DNA from: Treponema sp.
Lineage (GTDB): Bacteria > Spirochaetota > Spirochaetia > Treponematales > Breznakiellaceae
DNA length: 11,191 bases
NCBI GenBank assembly: GCA_031266255.1
Contig: JAISBK010000036.1
Location: 1-11,191 of the forward strand
Direction: 5' to 3'
Shown here: one piece after another, positions 1-6,602 of the stretch
Numbering within the stretch: position 1 is the first letter of the stretch
Layout: every line of letters begins with the position of its first letter
Made by a program: the position numbers and the translations under genes
The notes under the pieces: generated by a model
Databases searched by the model: none
What the model was told of the DNA's origin: nothing
What the model saw: only the letters and a program-made list of their open reading frames with translations

Positions 1-1341
1 GCCTTCCTGCTTAATAACGAGAAAGGTCAGGTGATCATGAGTCCCAAGATGACCGATATCCGTACTGATGAGAATGGCGCTATCGTGGGTGAGGATTATC
101 TGCACAGTAATAACCCTGGTCTCAGGGAACTGGCCCAGGGGATGATAAGCCGGGAAAAGGGGCTTATGGAACTTGAAATGAATGGAGTAGCGGTTTATGT
201 CGCCTATCACCCTCTTACTTCTGTTAACTGGAGTATCGGCGTTGTGGTTCCAGTTGAAGAGATCATCACCCCTGCCCGGCTTATAGAACAAGGTATTATA
301 CAGCTTACCAAGAGTAAAATTACCCAGATTGATCGTACTATTTTACTGACCTGTTTGATCGTATTGGCAGTTAACTTGCTCGCTGTTCTCATAAGTATTT
401 TCCTGGCCCTCCGTTTATCCAACAGCCTCACTGCGCCTATTATTTCCTTGAGCAACGGAACCTACGCTATCAGCGCCGGCGATTTCAATCAACGCCTTGA
501 GGTTAAGACCGGGGATGAACTTGAGACTCTCGCAGATACCTTTAACCAGATGATCGACAATATCCAGTACGTTACCGCTGAAAAAGAACGAATCAGTACA
601 GAATTGAATGTAGCCACCAAGATACAAGCCAGTATGCTGCCCTGTATTTTCCCTCCTTTTCCAGAACGCCAGGATTTCGATGTTTACGCAGAGATGCACC
701 CCGCTAAAGAAGTGGGAGGAGACTTCTACGACTTCTTCATTGTGGATAAGAACAAGCTTGCAGTAGTCATAGCGGATGTGTCAGGTAAGGGAGTACCTGC
801 AGCGTTGTTCATGGTTATTGCAAAAACCTTGATTAAGAATCACGCGCAAATGGATAAGCCCTTGAATGAAGTTTTCTATGCGGTGAACAATCAATTATGC
901 GAAAATAACGATACCAGTATGTTTGTTACCGCGTTTATTGGTTTACTGGAAACCAACACGGGAAAGTTTACCTATGTTAATGCAGGACATAATCCTCCGG
1001 TAATCAAGCATGCACAAGACAAGTTCACCTGGCTTGCTACAAAGCCGGGTATCATATTAGGCGCCATGGAAAATATACGTTTTAAGATGATGGAGGTAAG
1101 CCTTGTAGAAGATGATATGATCTTTTTATACACCGATGGGGTGAACGAAGCCATGAATACCAAGGACGAGCAATTTGGTTCTCCGCGTATTCTTGATGTA
1201 CTCAATGCAGGTATAGCAAAAAACAACACGATCTATGACTATATTCAGGATATGTTGCATGAAATCGAGGTCTTTGCAGATGGCGCTGAACAGGCAGATG
1301 ACATCACCATGCTGATGCTCGAATGTAGAAAATTCACCTAG
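1..1341 (+). CDS. Membrane sensor phosphatase: Cache-like + HAMP + SpoIIE PP2C (5' end outside window)
   Basis: The frame is open from base 1, so the gene begins upstream; the GTG at 31 and ATG at 37 are internal. Numbering the 446 visible residues from base 1: residues 1-90 look like the end of an extracytoplasmic Cache-type sensor (pattern 'VNWSIGVVVPVEE'). Residues about 113-138 are a transmembrane helix, about 137-190 a HAMP domain ('GDELETLADTFNQM'), then a short coiled linker. About 205-446 is a SpoIIE/RsbU-type PP2C phosphatase. Its metal-binding acidic motifs are present: GGDFYD (239-244), ADVSGKG with Asp259, YTDGVNEA with Asp379, and ADDIT with Asp433/434. The family dephosphorylates STAS-domain antagonists, here probably the product of the next gene, 45 bases downstream. 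The HAMP domain suggests ligand-controlled activity. The sensed ligand cannot be told. Confidence 0.93.
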   Translation, partial: AFLLNNEKGQVIMSPKMTDIRTDENGAIVGEDYLHSNNPGLRELAQGMISREKGLMELEMNGVAVYVAYHPLTSVNWSIGVVVPVEEIITPARLIEQGIIQLTKSKITQIDRTILLTCLIVLAVNLLAVLISIFLALRLSNSLTAPIISLSNGTYAISAGDFNQRLEVKTGDELETLADTFNQMIDNIQYVTAEKERISTELNVATKIQASMLPCIFPPFPERQDFDVYAEMHPAKEVGGDFYDFFIVDKNKLAVVIADVSGKGVPAALFMVIAKTLIKNHAQMDKPLNEVFYAVNNQLCENNDTSMFVTAFIGLLETNTGKFTYVNAGHNPPVIKHAQDKFTWLATKPGIILGAMENIRFKMMEVSLVEDDMIFLYTDGVNEAMNTKDEQFGSPRILDVLNAGIAKNNTIYDYIQDMLHEIEVFADGAEQADDITMLMLECRKFT

Positions 1342-1369
1342 ATAGGTGATCCAGTTTCAAAACTAGAAT

Positions 1370-1375
1370 GGAGGT
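1370..1375 (+). promoter_or_regulatory. Ribosome binding site of the triple-STAS gene
   Basis: GGAGGT lies 11 bases before the ATG at 1387 and is a near-perfect Shine-Dalgarno match. It fixes this start and suggests high translation of the STAS protein relative to its neighbours. Confidence 0.75.
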
Positions 1376-1386
1376 AAAGAAGACAC

Positions 1387-2232
1387 ATGTTTATAGATAC
1401 AGAGAAACTACTTACAAAAGTAATTCTATCCCCTGAAGGACGTTTAGATACGCTAAGCGCTCCTGGGTTGGAAAGAAAAGTATGGCGTTTGGACAGAGAC
1501 ATCAAGGTAGTAGTGCTTGATTTTGCAAGGGTAACTTACATATCTAGTTCAGGACTACGGGTATTATTGCAGATCCAGAAACTCATGAAAGAACGCCAGG
1601 GAAAAATGTTTATCAAAAACATAAACCAATCGCTTGAATCGATATTTGAGATGACCGGTCTTGTAGGCCTGTTGACTCAGGAAGAAAAAATGGTACTCAT
1701 ACGAAAGGAGGCCACTAAGACCAAACTAACCTTGGCTCTTGCCGGAAAAATAGATGATGAAACCGCTCCACTGCTTGAGAAAGAACTGTATCAAGTGGAA
1801 AATGAATTTACCACGATCTATCTGGATTGCAGTCAGTTGAGCAGTATATCCGGCAGTGGATTTGAGGTCTTATTGGCTATACAAAAAAGCATGACCAATA
1901 AAAATAGAAGTTTGGTGTTGCAGCATATCAGTGAACCGGTGCAGGCTATGATTGAGGATGCAGGGCTCACCGGAATGTTTATTCAGGAAGAGAAAATAAT
2001 CCTGAAAAAAAATGTTGGGGAAACTGAATATCTGTTGTCATTTGTCGGATCTCTAGATAAGAAAACTATTGCGGTCTTGCAGGAGGAAATAAAGCAACTG
2101 GGATCGAATGTTACGAAGGTAATCCTCGATTTTAGTCATCTGACCTATATGTCCAAAGAAGGGTTCCGTGTTTTCTTGTGGCTTCAAGCAGATCTACAAC
2201 AGAAGAACTTATCATTAGAGATAAGACTGTAG
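1387..2232 (+). CDS. Three tandem STAS domains, anti-sigma factor antagonist-like
   Basis: The 281-residue protein consists of three STAS (SpoIIAA/RsbV-like) units at about 8-105, 110-205 and 212-281; usual antagonists have one domain of about 110 residues. Each unit repeats the pattern 'hydrophobic strand, D-x-S/A, Y/S-I/M-S-x-x-G, helix'. At the position phosphorylated in SpoIIAA (Ser58, just before the Gly), unit 1 has Ser55 (SSSG), unit 2 has Ser157 (SGSG), but unit 3 has Glu258 (SKEG). Units 1 and 2 also share the closing pattern 'GL-x-G-(L/M)-(L/F)-x-QEEK'; unit 3 stops short of it, so it lacks the final helix. Context (PP2C phosphatase before, kinase after) says it is the switch protein: unphosphorylated units should bind the kinase, phosphorylated ones release it. 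No trace of a frameshift was seen at the short third unit. Confidence 0.88.
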   Translation: MFIDTEKLLTKVILSPEGRLDTLSAPGLERKVWRLDRDIKVVVLDFARVTYISSSGLRVLLQIQKLMKERQGKMFIKNINQSLESIFEMTGLVGLLTQEEKMVLIRKEATKTKLTLALAGKIDDETAPLLEKELYQVENEFTTIYLDCSQLSSISGSGFEVLLAIQKSMTNKNRSLVLQHISEPVQAMIEDAGLTGMFIQEEKIILKKNVGETEYLLSFVGSLDKKTIAVLQEEIKQLGSNVTKVILDFSHLTYMSKEGFRVFLWLQADLQQKNLSLEIRL

Positions 2233-2273
2233 TCAAAGATAGTAGTTACGTGTGGTAGGTCATTGATTAGGCC

Positions 2274-2299
2274 TGTTCGGAAATTGAAGTTTCCGAACA
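2274..2299 (+). repeat. Perfect 10-bp inverted repeat (hairpin) between STAS and kinase genes
   Basis: TGTTCGGAAA and TTTCCGAACA are exact reverse complements separated by the 6-base loop TTGAAG. The tail after it (AGTCTATTATTT) is only weakly T-rich, so it could be a leaky terminator, an RNA processing/stability element or a dispersed repeat. It lies 31 bases before the kinase start. Confidence 0.7.
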
Positions 2300-2329
2300 A
2301 GTCTATTATTTATCGAGGAGATTGTGCGT

Positions 2330-2764
2330 ATGGCAACAAGTACAGGGATGCAAGTTATTACTCTCCCCGCGGAGATTACTCAATTAGAAAAAGTCCTTGA
2401 TTTTATTCGTAGTATAGTAGAAAAAACCGCGTGTCCCCGTAAAATAGTACAGTATATCGAAATTGCAGCAGAGGAAATTTTTGTCAATATAGTTCATTAT
2501 GCCTATCCTGTAGGAGAACCAGGAGTGGTACGGATCGAGTGTAAGATGGACCCGACTTCCAAGCAGCCAACGGTTATCATTGTCTTTGCCGACCAGGGTA
2601 AACCATACAATCCTCTGAAACATCAAGATCCGGATATCACCGTACCCATCGAGGAACGGCACATAGGGGGGCTTGGGATATTGATGACAAAGCGTATCAT
2701 GGATAGTGTGGAATACCAGTATACTAAAGGTTGGAATTATCTAGTCATAAAAAAATCCTGGTAA
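2330..2764 (+). CDS. RsbW/SpoIIAB-like anti-sigma factor kinase (HATPase_c_2)
   Basis: A GHKL-fold serine kinase/ATPase of 144 residues, the usual family length. The N-box has Glu49 and Asn53 (AEEIFVNIV), the G1 box is ADQGKPYNP with Asp88 and Gly90, and the G2 box is GGLGI at 113-117; the tail 'GWNYLVIKK' fits the family. It should bind and inhibit a sigma factor or other target and phosphorylate the STAS antagonist. No sigma factor gene is nearby, so the target is unknown. I chose ATG 2330, which sits 9 bases after GAGGAG (2315-2320); the in-frame GTG at 2324 would be only 3 bases from it. Confidence 0.9.
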   Translation: MATSTGMQVITLPAEITQLEKVLDFIRSIVEKTACPRKIVQYIEIAAEEIFVNIVHYAYPVGEPGVVRIECKMDPTSKQPTVIIVFADQGKPYNPLKHQDPDITVPIEERHIGGLGILMTKRIMDSVEYQYTKGWNYLVIKKSW

Positions 2765-2784
2765 CGATAATTACTTATACGGAA

Positions 2785-2814
2785 CGCCTCGTCAAGAATG
2801 GCGAGGCGGTTTTG
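2785..2814 (+). terminator. Intrinsic terminator, possibly bidirectional
   Basis: CGCCTCG (2785-2791) pairs with CGAGGCG (2802-2808) over a 10-base loop and is followed by GTTTTG. It lies 20 bases past the kinase stop, between two converging genes, and is best placed to end the partner-switching operon. The reverse direction has a poorer T tail. Confidence 0.75.
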
Positions 2815-2840
2815 TGTTACGTTAAAAACGATAAGGTATA

Positions 2841-3401
2841 CTACTTTATAAAATGTATATTATTGTCCTTTCGCGGCGCAGCTTTGGGGTTTTCGTTTTT
2901 TTTGAAACCTAATGCCACTGAAAAATACGGTTTATACGCATCCGGGATGGTTAGTTTTTTTATAATCGGACGCCCTTCCTCAGTAGCCGCAAGCAGATCA
3001 ATCCCGCTAATCCAGCATGATCCGATATCCAATGATTCAGCGGCAAGAAGTATATTCTGAACACAGACCGCGCAATCAAGTTCGGGAAGCACGGCCTCTT
3101 TGTTGCCGGAAACGATGATGACCGTTGGTGCATGATAAAATAAATGGTATTTTTCGTTTTTACCCTGACTTTGCAGAAACGGATTGTCCAAGGATGCGTA
3201 AATACGTTTTACTGCTTCTGAGATTTCATGCAACAATTCGGTGTTTTGCACAACGGTAAAATACCATGACTGATCCCCTCTGCCAGATGGCGCATACATA
3301 CCGGCTTCTATAATAGAGGCAATTTCTGAATCAGCAATTTGCTCCGGCTTAAAGTTGCGTACGCTGCGCCTTTTTTTGATAATATCCAATGTATTATTCA
3401 T
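2841..3401 (-). CDS. Nitroreductase-family FMN oxidoreductase
   Basis: The 186-residue protein has the nitroreductase layout. An N-terminal FMN-phosphate motif RRSVRNF (Arg11, Arg12, Ser13, Arg15) is followed by 'APSG' at 37-40, a central 'HAPTVIIVSG' strand, 'DCAVCVQNILLAAESLDIGSCW' (flavin-contact and dimer region, about 109-130), and a C-terminal 'VALGFKKNENPK'. Such enzymes reduce nitro compounds, quinones or flavins with NAD(P)H; the real substrate cannot be told. The start at 3401 is preferred because AACCTCC at 3406-3412 gives GGAGGT 5 bases upstream on the minus strand. An in-frame ATG at 3428 has no such site. It is monocistronic and converges on the kinase gene. Confidence 0.88.
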   Translation of the reverse strand: MNNTLDIIKKRRSVRNFKPEQIADSEIASIIEAGMYAPSGRGDQSWYFTVVQNTELLHEISEAVKRIYASLDNPFLQSQGKNEKYHLFYHAPTVIIVSGNKEAVLPELDCAVCVQNILLAAESLDIGSCWISGIDLLAATEEGRPIIKKLTIPDAYKPYFSVALGFKKNENPKAAPRKDNNIHFIK

Positions 3402-3430
3402 GATGAACCTCCGTAAAAAATACAGCAAGG

Positions 3431-3450
3431 AATACCTTAATGGTATTATA
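3431..3450 (-). promoter_or_regulatory. Probable nitroreductase -10 box with overlapping operator-like palindrome
   Basis: On the minus strand a perfect TATAAT lies at 3450-3445, 44 bases upstream of the start codon. AATACC (3431-3436) and GGTATT (3442-3447) form a perfect 6-bp dyad with a 5-base centre, covering the end of the -10 box and the expected transcription start. No good -35 box is found at the proper distance, so activity may depend on a regulator. The binding protein is unknown. Confidence 0.45.
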
Positions 3451-3459
3451 GAGCCTCTT

Positions 3460-3481
3460 TCAAAACCCGCCCGAGTTTTGA
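3460..3481 (-). repeat. Strong RNA hairpin downstream of the PAP2 gene
   Basis: TCAAAAC (3460-3466) and GTTTTGA (3475-3481) are perfect complements. As minus-strand RNA the stem reaches 9 bp with one G-U pair and a GGGC loop; on the plus strand the same extension has a mismatch, which suggests the minus transcript is the working one. It may end or protect the PAP2 transcript, although it lies over 230 bases past the stop and lacks a clear U tail. Confidence 0.5.
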
Positions 3482-3713
3482 CGCCACCTCTACAACACGC
3501 TTATATATACAGGAAAGCCATTCATACGTCAAGCGGGCTTTTGCAATCGTTCTATGATTAACCGGAAGGCTTTGCAGCAGGGGCTTATCCTCGCAAGAGC
3601 CGTATCCGGTCAAGGCTAAAGTCAATGGAAACTGCGGTTCCTTCAGGAAAAAGCTGTTTTGACGCGGGATCATCAACTTGGATGAGGATTTCCCCATAAA
3701 CCGTTTCCAGGCA

Positions 3714-4691
3714 TCAAACCCCGTTGGTTTCCCCGTCTGTATCCCCAGCACCCGTAGCCCCTGCCCCAAGACCGAGGTGGAGAAAAAGCCAGGGCGCGCC
3801 TGCGGACGTCCAGAAACCCAGAGCACCGTAGTGCAGAAACCGGCCAAGTTCATACAAGGCCCAGGACAATATAAGCCCCAGCCCCTGATAGATGAGGACG
3901 ATTCCCGCGATTCCCAACCCATACCGCACAGCCAGAACCAGAAGCCCTGGTTTCTTACCGCGAATCGGTGCCTGAGCTGAGAAGGGAAAACGGCTTAACA
4001 TCAAGCTGTAGCCCGTGCCGAAACCCAGGAAGATGCCGCCTAGGCGCGGATCCGTACCCAGAGCATTCATAGTCAGGGCAATCAGGGCGACGCTTATCAT
4101 CTGCGACCGGGTTCCCCCGAGGGCAAGGGCTTTTTCTATAGGTCCTTGGACTAGGTAATAAAGCCCAAGGATACCGCCCCCTACAAGCCAGGCTCCCAGT
4201 ATATCCGTCGGGAAATGAAGCCCCAGGTAGAGTCGCGTGAAACTGATGCACAAGATGATGAGGATCGCACCGATCCATACCGCGGTCTTCCTGATCCATG
4301 CAGCCAGAGGAACCCAGAAGCTCAGGGACATTTGAGCATGACCTGAAGGAATACCATAGGTGGATTCAAAGCCCCGCCCTACCGAAGGATCCAGGGTATA
4401 GGGCCGGGGCTGTTTTAAGAGGGTTTTGCAGGTTCCGTTCACCCAGGTGGACACCAGGATAAGCATTCCCAGACGCATGCCCTGCTTTTCATCAACACAC
4501 CAGAACACCAAAAGGATAACCGGTAGGTAAAAGTAAGGGCTGCCCCCCTCAGTCAGGATCTGCATGGCTGCGGTGAGGAACGGATGTTCTATGGTTTGAA
4601 TGGTTTTTATGAGCTCAAGTCCCCATTGATAGAGTTCATAGACCGGAGAAGAAGCTGCGCTGGTAATATGTACGATGCTGTCTTGGTTCAT
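3714..4691 (-). CDS. PAP2-superfamily membrane phosphatase
   Basis: This 325-residue integral membrane protein carries the full PAP2 phosphatase signature: K89-x6-R96-P97 (KTLLKQPRP), P115-S-G-H118, and S150-x2-R153-x5-H159-x3-D163 (SFTRLYLGLHFPTD). His118, His159 and Asp163 would be catalytic. The family removes phosphate from lipid phosphates such as phosphatidic acid or undecaprenyl pyrophosphate at the outer membrane face; which one cannot be told. The core ends near residue 185; the remaining 140 residues add several hydrophobic segments ('RLGGIFLGFGTGYSL', 'GIAGIVLIYQGLGLILSW'), so the protein is longer than simple PAP2 enzymes. A modest AGGA site lies 11 bases before the ATG. It follows pyrC by 73 bases on the same strand. 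Confidence 0.9.
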   Translation of the reverse strand: MNQDSIVHITSAASSPVYELYQWGLELIKTIQTIEHPFLTAAMQILTEGGSPYFYLPVILLVFWCVDEKQGMRLGMLILVSTWVNGTCKTLLKQPRPYTLDPSVGRGFESTYGIPSGHAQMSLSFWVPLAAWIRKTAVWIGAILIILCISFTRLYLGLHFPTDILGAWLVGGGILGLYYLVQGPIEKALALGGTRSQMISVALIALTMNALGTDPRLGGIFLGFGTGYSLMLSRFPFSAQAPIRGKKPGLLVLAVRYGLGIAGIVLIYQGLGLILSWALYELGRFLHYGALGFWTSAGAPWLFLHLGLGAGATGAGDTDGETNGV

Positions 4692-4708
4692 ATTCGATTT
4701 ATTCCTGT

Positions 4709-4737
4709 ACTATAGCGGATGCAAGGGGGGCTTACAA
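4709..4737 (-). promoter_or_regulatory. Possible promoter for the PAP2 gene
   Basis: On the minus strand TTGTAA (4737-4732) and TATAGT (4714-4709) are separated by 17 bases. Transcription would begin only about 10 bases before the ATG at 4691, leaving a very short leader, so the gene may instead, or also, be read through from pyrC. Confidence 0.35.
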
Positions 4738-4764
4738 GCAGGACTTCCCTTAAGAGAGCAGGAT

Positions 4765-6093
4765 TTACCGGGATTCAAAGACGATCCTGCCCTGATGGAT
4801 GGTCATGAGTACTTGTCCTGTACAGACCAAACCGGTAAAGGGTGAGTTCTTGCCCCGGGACTTGAAGAGCCGGGGATTTACCTGCCAGATCGCCTCGGTA
4901 TCCACCACAATGAGATCCCCCCGGAGTTGAGGGGCAATGCAGCCCCGATCCGTAAGTCCCAGGATGCGGGCTGGGGCTGCACTCATAAGAGAAGAGAGCC
5001 GGGATAAGGTGAGCCGGTTCTGTTGAACGAGTTCGGTAAGGCCTAAGGCAAGACTGGTCTCAAGGCCGGTAAAGCCTGGCGAGCCTTTGAGTTTGTCTGC
5101 TACCGTATGGGGGGCATGATCGGTAGCAATGGCGTCAATGGTTCCATCCAGAAGCGCCTCGATCAGGGCCTGCCTATCCGCTTCGGTTCTGAGCGGGGGA
5201 TTCACCCTGCCCCAAGTTTCAGCCCCCAGGGTATGGGCGTTCTCTTGGGTCAGGCATAGGTGATGGGGCGTTGCCTCTGCGGTAAGGGTGAAGCCCTCGA
5301 GAGCCCTAGTTCCCTGTAGGCTTGCTTTAACCTTCCTGATGAGTTCAACCGCTTCTTTGGTGGATACATGGGCAATATGCACATCCCCTTGCGCTTGTTT
5401 GCCCAGTTCAATGACCCGTTGGGTAGCGTGGTTCTCTGCAAGGCGGCTCCACAGTTCCCGAGGGCTTCCTGCAGCCTTTGCCACTTCCACCTCAGGCCCC
5501 CCTGCATCGCAGTGACAGGATACGGGGATTTCCAAGCAGCGGGCTTCCTTAAAGGCTTTGAACAGCAGCTCATCGGAACCCAGATCCTTGCCGTCTTCAG
5601 AAAGCAGTCTGACCCAGGGTTCTAGCTCTCGTACCGGGCTTTTAAGGAGGCTCATGTCCGAAAGGGCCTCCCCTTCCATGCCCCGGGTCAGCGCGAGGGC
5701 CGGGTACAGGTCAATAAGACCAAGGGCATTGGAACGGTTCTTGAGGGCCAGGGCTGCTGCTGGGGTATCAATCACCGGATTGGTGTTGGCCATGCAAACC
5801 ACGGTCCCGTATCCTCCGGCTACCGCGGCCAGGGATGCAGATTCGAGGGTCTCTTTGTCAGGGTATCCGGGATCCCGGAAATGGGCATGGAGGTCCACCA
5901 ATGCAGGCATGAGCACCAGGGTGCCCCCTCCGTGGATAGTCCGATCCAGGGGAAGCCGGGTTTCCGGGAGCCTAGCGCCCTGAGGGAATACATCCAGGAT
6001 GAGGCCCCCTTGGATCAAGACCGAACCCGGCATATCCGTGGTTTCATCAACCAGATGAAAGTCCCGCAGCAGCAGCCTTGGAGAAAGACTCAC
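4765..6093 (-). CDS. pyrC: Dihydroorotase, class I
   Basis: This enzyme cyclises carbamoyl-aspartate to dihydroorotate, the third step of UMP synthesis. The 442-residue amidohydrolase is near the normal length (about 425-430). Visible signature: D67-L-H69-A-H71-FRDPG (metal histidines and substrate Arg73), ANTNP at 102-106, LLSEDGK with Asp167 (metal-bridging aspartate of class I enzymes), SCHCDA with His194, AHVST with His242, EATPHHL, and ATDHAPHT with catalytic Asp325. All expected active-site residues are there, so this is not an inactive paralogue. The start is GTG at 6093, which overlaps the pyrI stop as GTGA; AGGGG lies 8 bases upstream. This implies translational coupling to pyrI. Confidence 0.96.
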   Translation of the reverse strand: MSLSPRLLLRDFHLVDETTDMPGSVLIQGGLILDVFPQGARLPETRLPLDRTIHGGGTLVLMPALVDLHAHFRDPGYPDKETLESASLAAVAGGYGTVVCMANTNPVIDTPAAALALKNRSNALGLIDLYPALALTRGMEGEALSDMSLLKSPVRELEPWVRLLSEDGKDLGSDELLFKAFKEARCLEIPVSCHCDAGGPEVEVAKAAGSPRELWSRLAENHATQRVIELGKQAQGDVHIAHVSTKEAVELIRKVKASLQGTRALEGFTLTAEATPHHLCLTQENAHTLGAETWGRVNPPLRTEADRQALIEALLDGTIDAIATDHAPHTVADKLKGSPGFTGLETSLALGLTELVQQNRLTLSRLSSLMSAAPARILGLTDRGCIAPQLRGDLIVVDTEAIWQVNPRLFKSRGKNSPFTGLVCTGQVLMTIHQGRIVFESR

Positions 6094-6518
6094 CGGAAGT
6101 CCCCTGTGGAACGAATTTCATCACAGTATTCACAGCGATACGTGCGAAGATCTGGGTTTTCTAAGTGAAAGACATGGTGGATGTAGGTCTCGGTTGAGGT
6201 AATACACCGGGGGTTTTTACAGATGAGCACATTTTCCACCCGTTCTGGGAGAAAGAGTTTGATTTTTTCGCTGATTTTTGCATCTTTGATGATATTCACC
6301 GTAATGTTGGGGTCAATAAGTCCCAGAATATCAAAGTTGATGTCCATGGTATTATTAATTTTAATCATGTCCTTTTTATCCATTTGACACGAGCTGGCAT
6401 TCACCACAAAAGCCACGGTATGGGGGGTTTTATCCAGGCCGAGCCAGTTGAAAATTCTGATACCCTGCCCGGCCTTAATATGATCGATGACGATCCCATT
6501 ATCTATATGAGCTAACAT
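6090..6518 (-). CDS. pyrI: Aspartate carbamoyltransferase regulatory subunit
   Basis: PyrI binds CTP/ATP and links the catalytic PyrB trimers of aspartate transcarbamoylase. The 142-residue protein has the N-terminal nucleotide domain ('NGIVIDHI', with Asp12-His13 matching E. coli Asp19-His20). By alignment from memory, Lys49, Lys53 and Lys85 match E. coli Lys56, Lys60 and Lys94, which surround the effector. The zinc domain has Cys100-x4-Cys105-x23-Cys129-x2-Cys132, the same spacing as the E. coli protein. So it should bind nucleotides, zinc and PyrB. A GAGGAG site lies 9 bases before the ATG. It heads a minus-strand operon with pyrC; pyrB is not in the window. Confidence 0.95.
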   Translation of the reverse strand: MLAHIDNGIVIDHIKAGQGIRIFNWLGLDKTPHTVAFVVNASSCQMDKKDMIKINNTMDINFDILGLIDPNITVNIIKDAKISEKIKLFLPERVENVLICKNPRCITSTETYIHHVFHLENPDLRTYRCEYCDEIRSTGDFR

Positions 6519-6551
6519 TACGCATTACTCCTCGCCTCAGACTATACTACA

Positions 6552-6584
6552 AAAGAGGCGCGCTGTTTATCCTCTTTGAAAGAG
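6552..6584 (-). promoter_or_regulatory. Alternative hairpins in the pyrI leader region
   Basis: Three short segments can pair in two exclusive ways. Read on the minus strand they are CTCTTTC (6584-6578), AAAGAGG (6577-6571) and, after 12 bases, CCTCTTT (6558-6552). The middle one is complementary to both others. The second pairing gives a 7-bp stem ending in UUU followed by UGU, about 34 bases before the pyrI ATG. This resembles a small attenuator. I could not identify a clear pyrI promoter, so whether the segments are transcribed is uncertain. Confidence 0.35.
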
Positions 6585-6602
6585 CCTTGTCTTGCAAAAT
6601 AA

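Larger units (their letters stand above)
3402..3713. other. 312-bp intergenic region without a convincing gene
   Basis: This lies between the nitroreductase start and the PAP2 stop. It holds the nitroreductase promoter and palindrome, the hairpin at 3460-3481, and a possible plus-strand promoter, TTGACG (3478-3483), 17 bases, TTATAT (3501-3506). A 158-codon minus-strand frame (3446-3922) crosses it, but more than half of that frame is a shadow of the PAP2 gene. I see no RNA gene. Confidence 0.5.

Noticed and set aside
1387..2232. Frameshift or decay at the short third STAS unit
   Set aside because: The unit keeps its core pattern and the reading frame is clean; I could not see the missing helix in another frame after the stop.
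3446..3922. 158-codon minus-strand frame crossing the PAP2 end and the intergenic spacer
   Set aside because: More than half is a frame shadow of the PAP2 gene. Its possible starts (for example near 3700) have no ribosome site, and the sequence shows no recognisable family.
5558..5983. 141-codon plus-strand frame opposite pyrC
   Set aside because: It is antisense to the dihydroorotase active-site region; Arg/Ser-rich composition is typical of a GC-rich gene read backwards.
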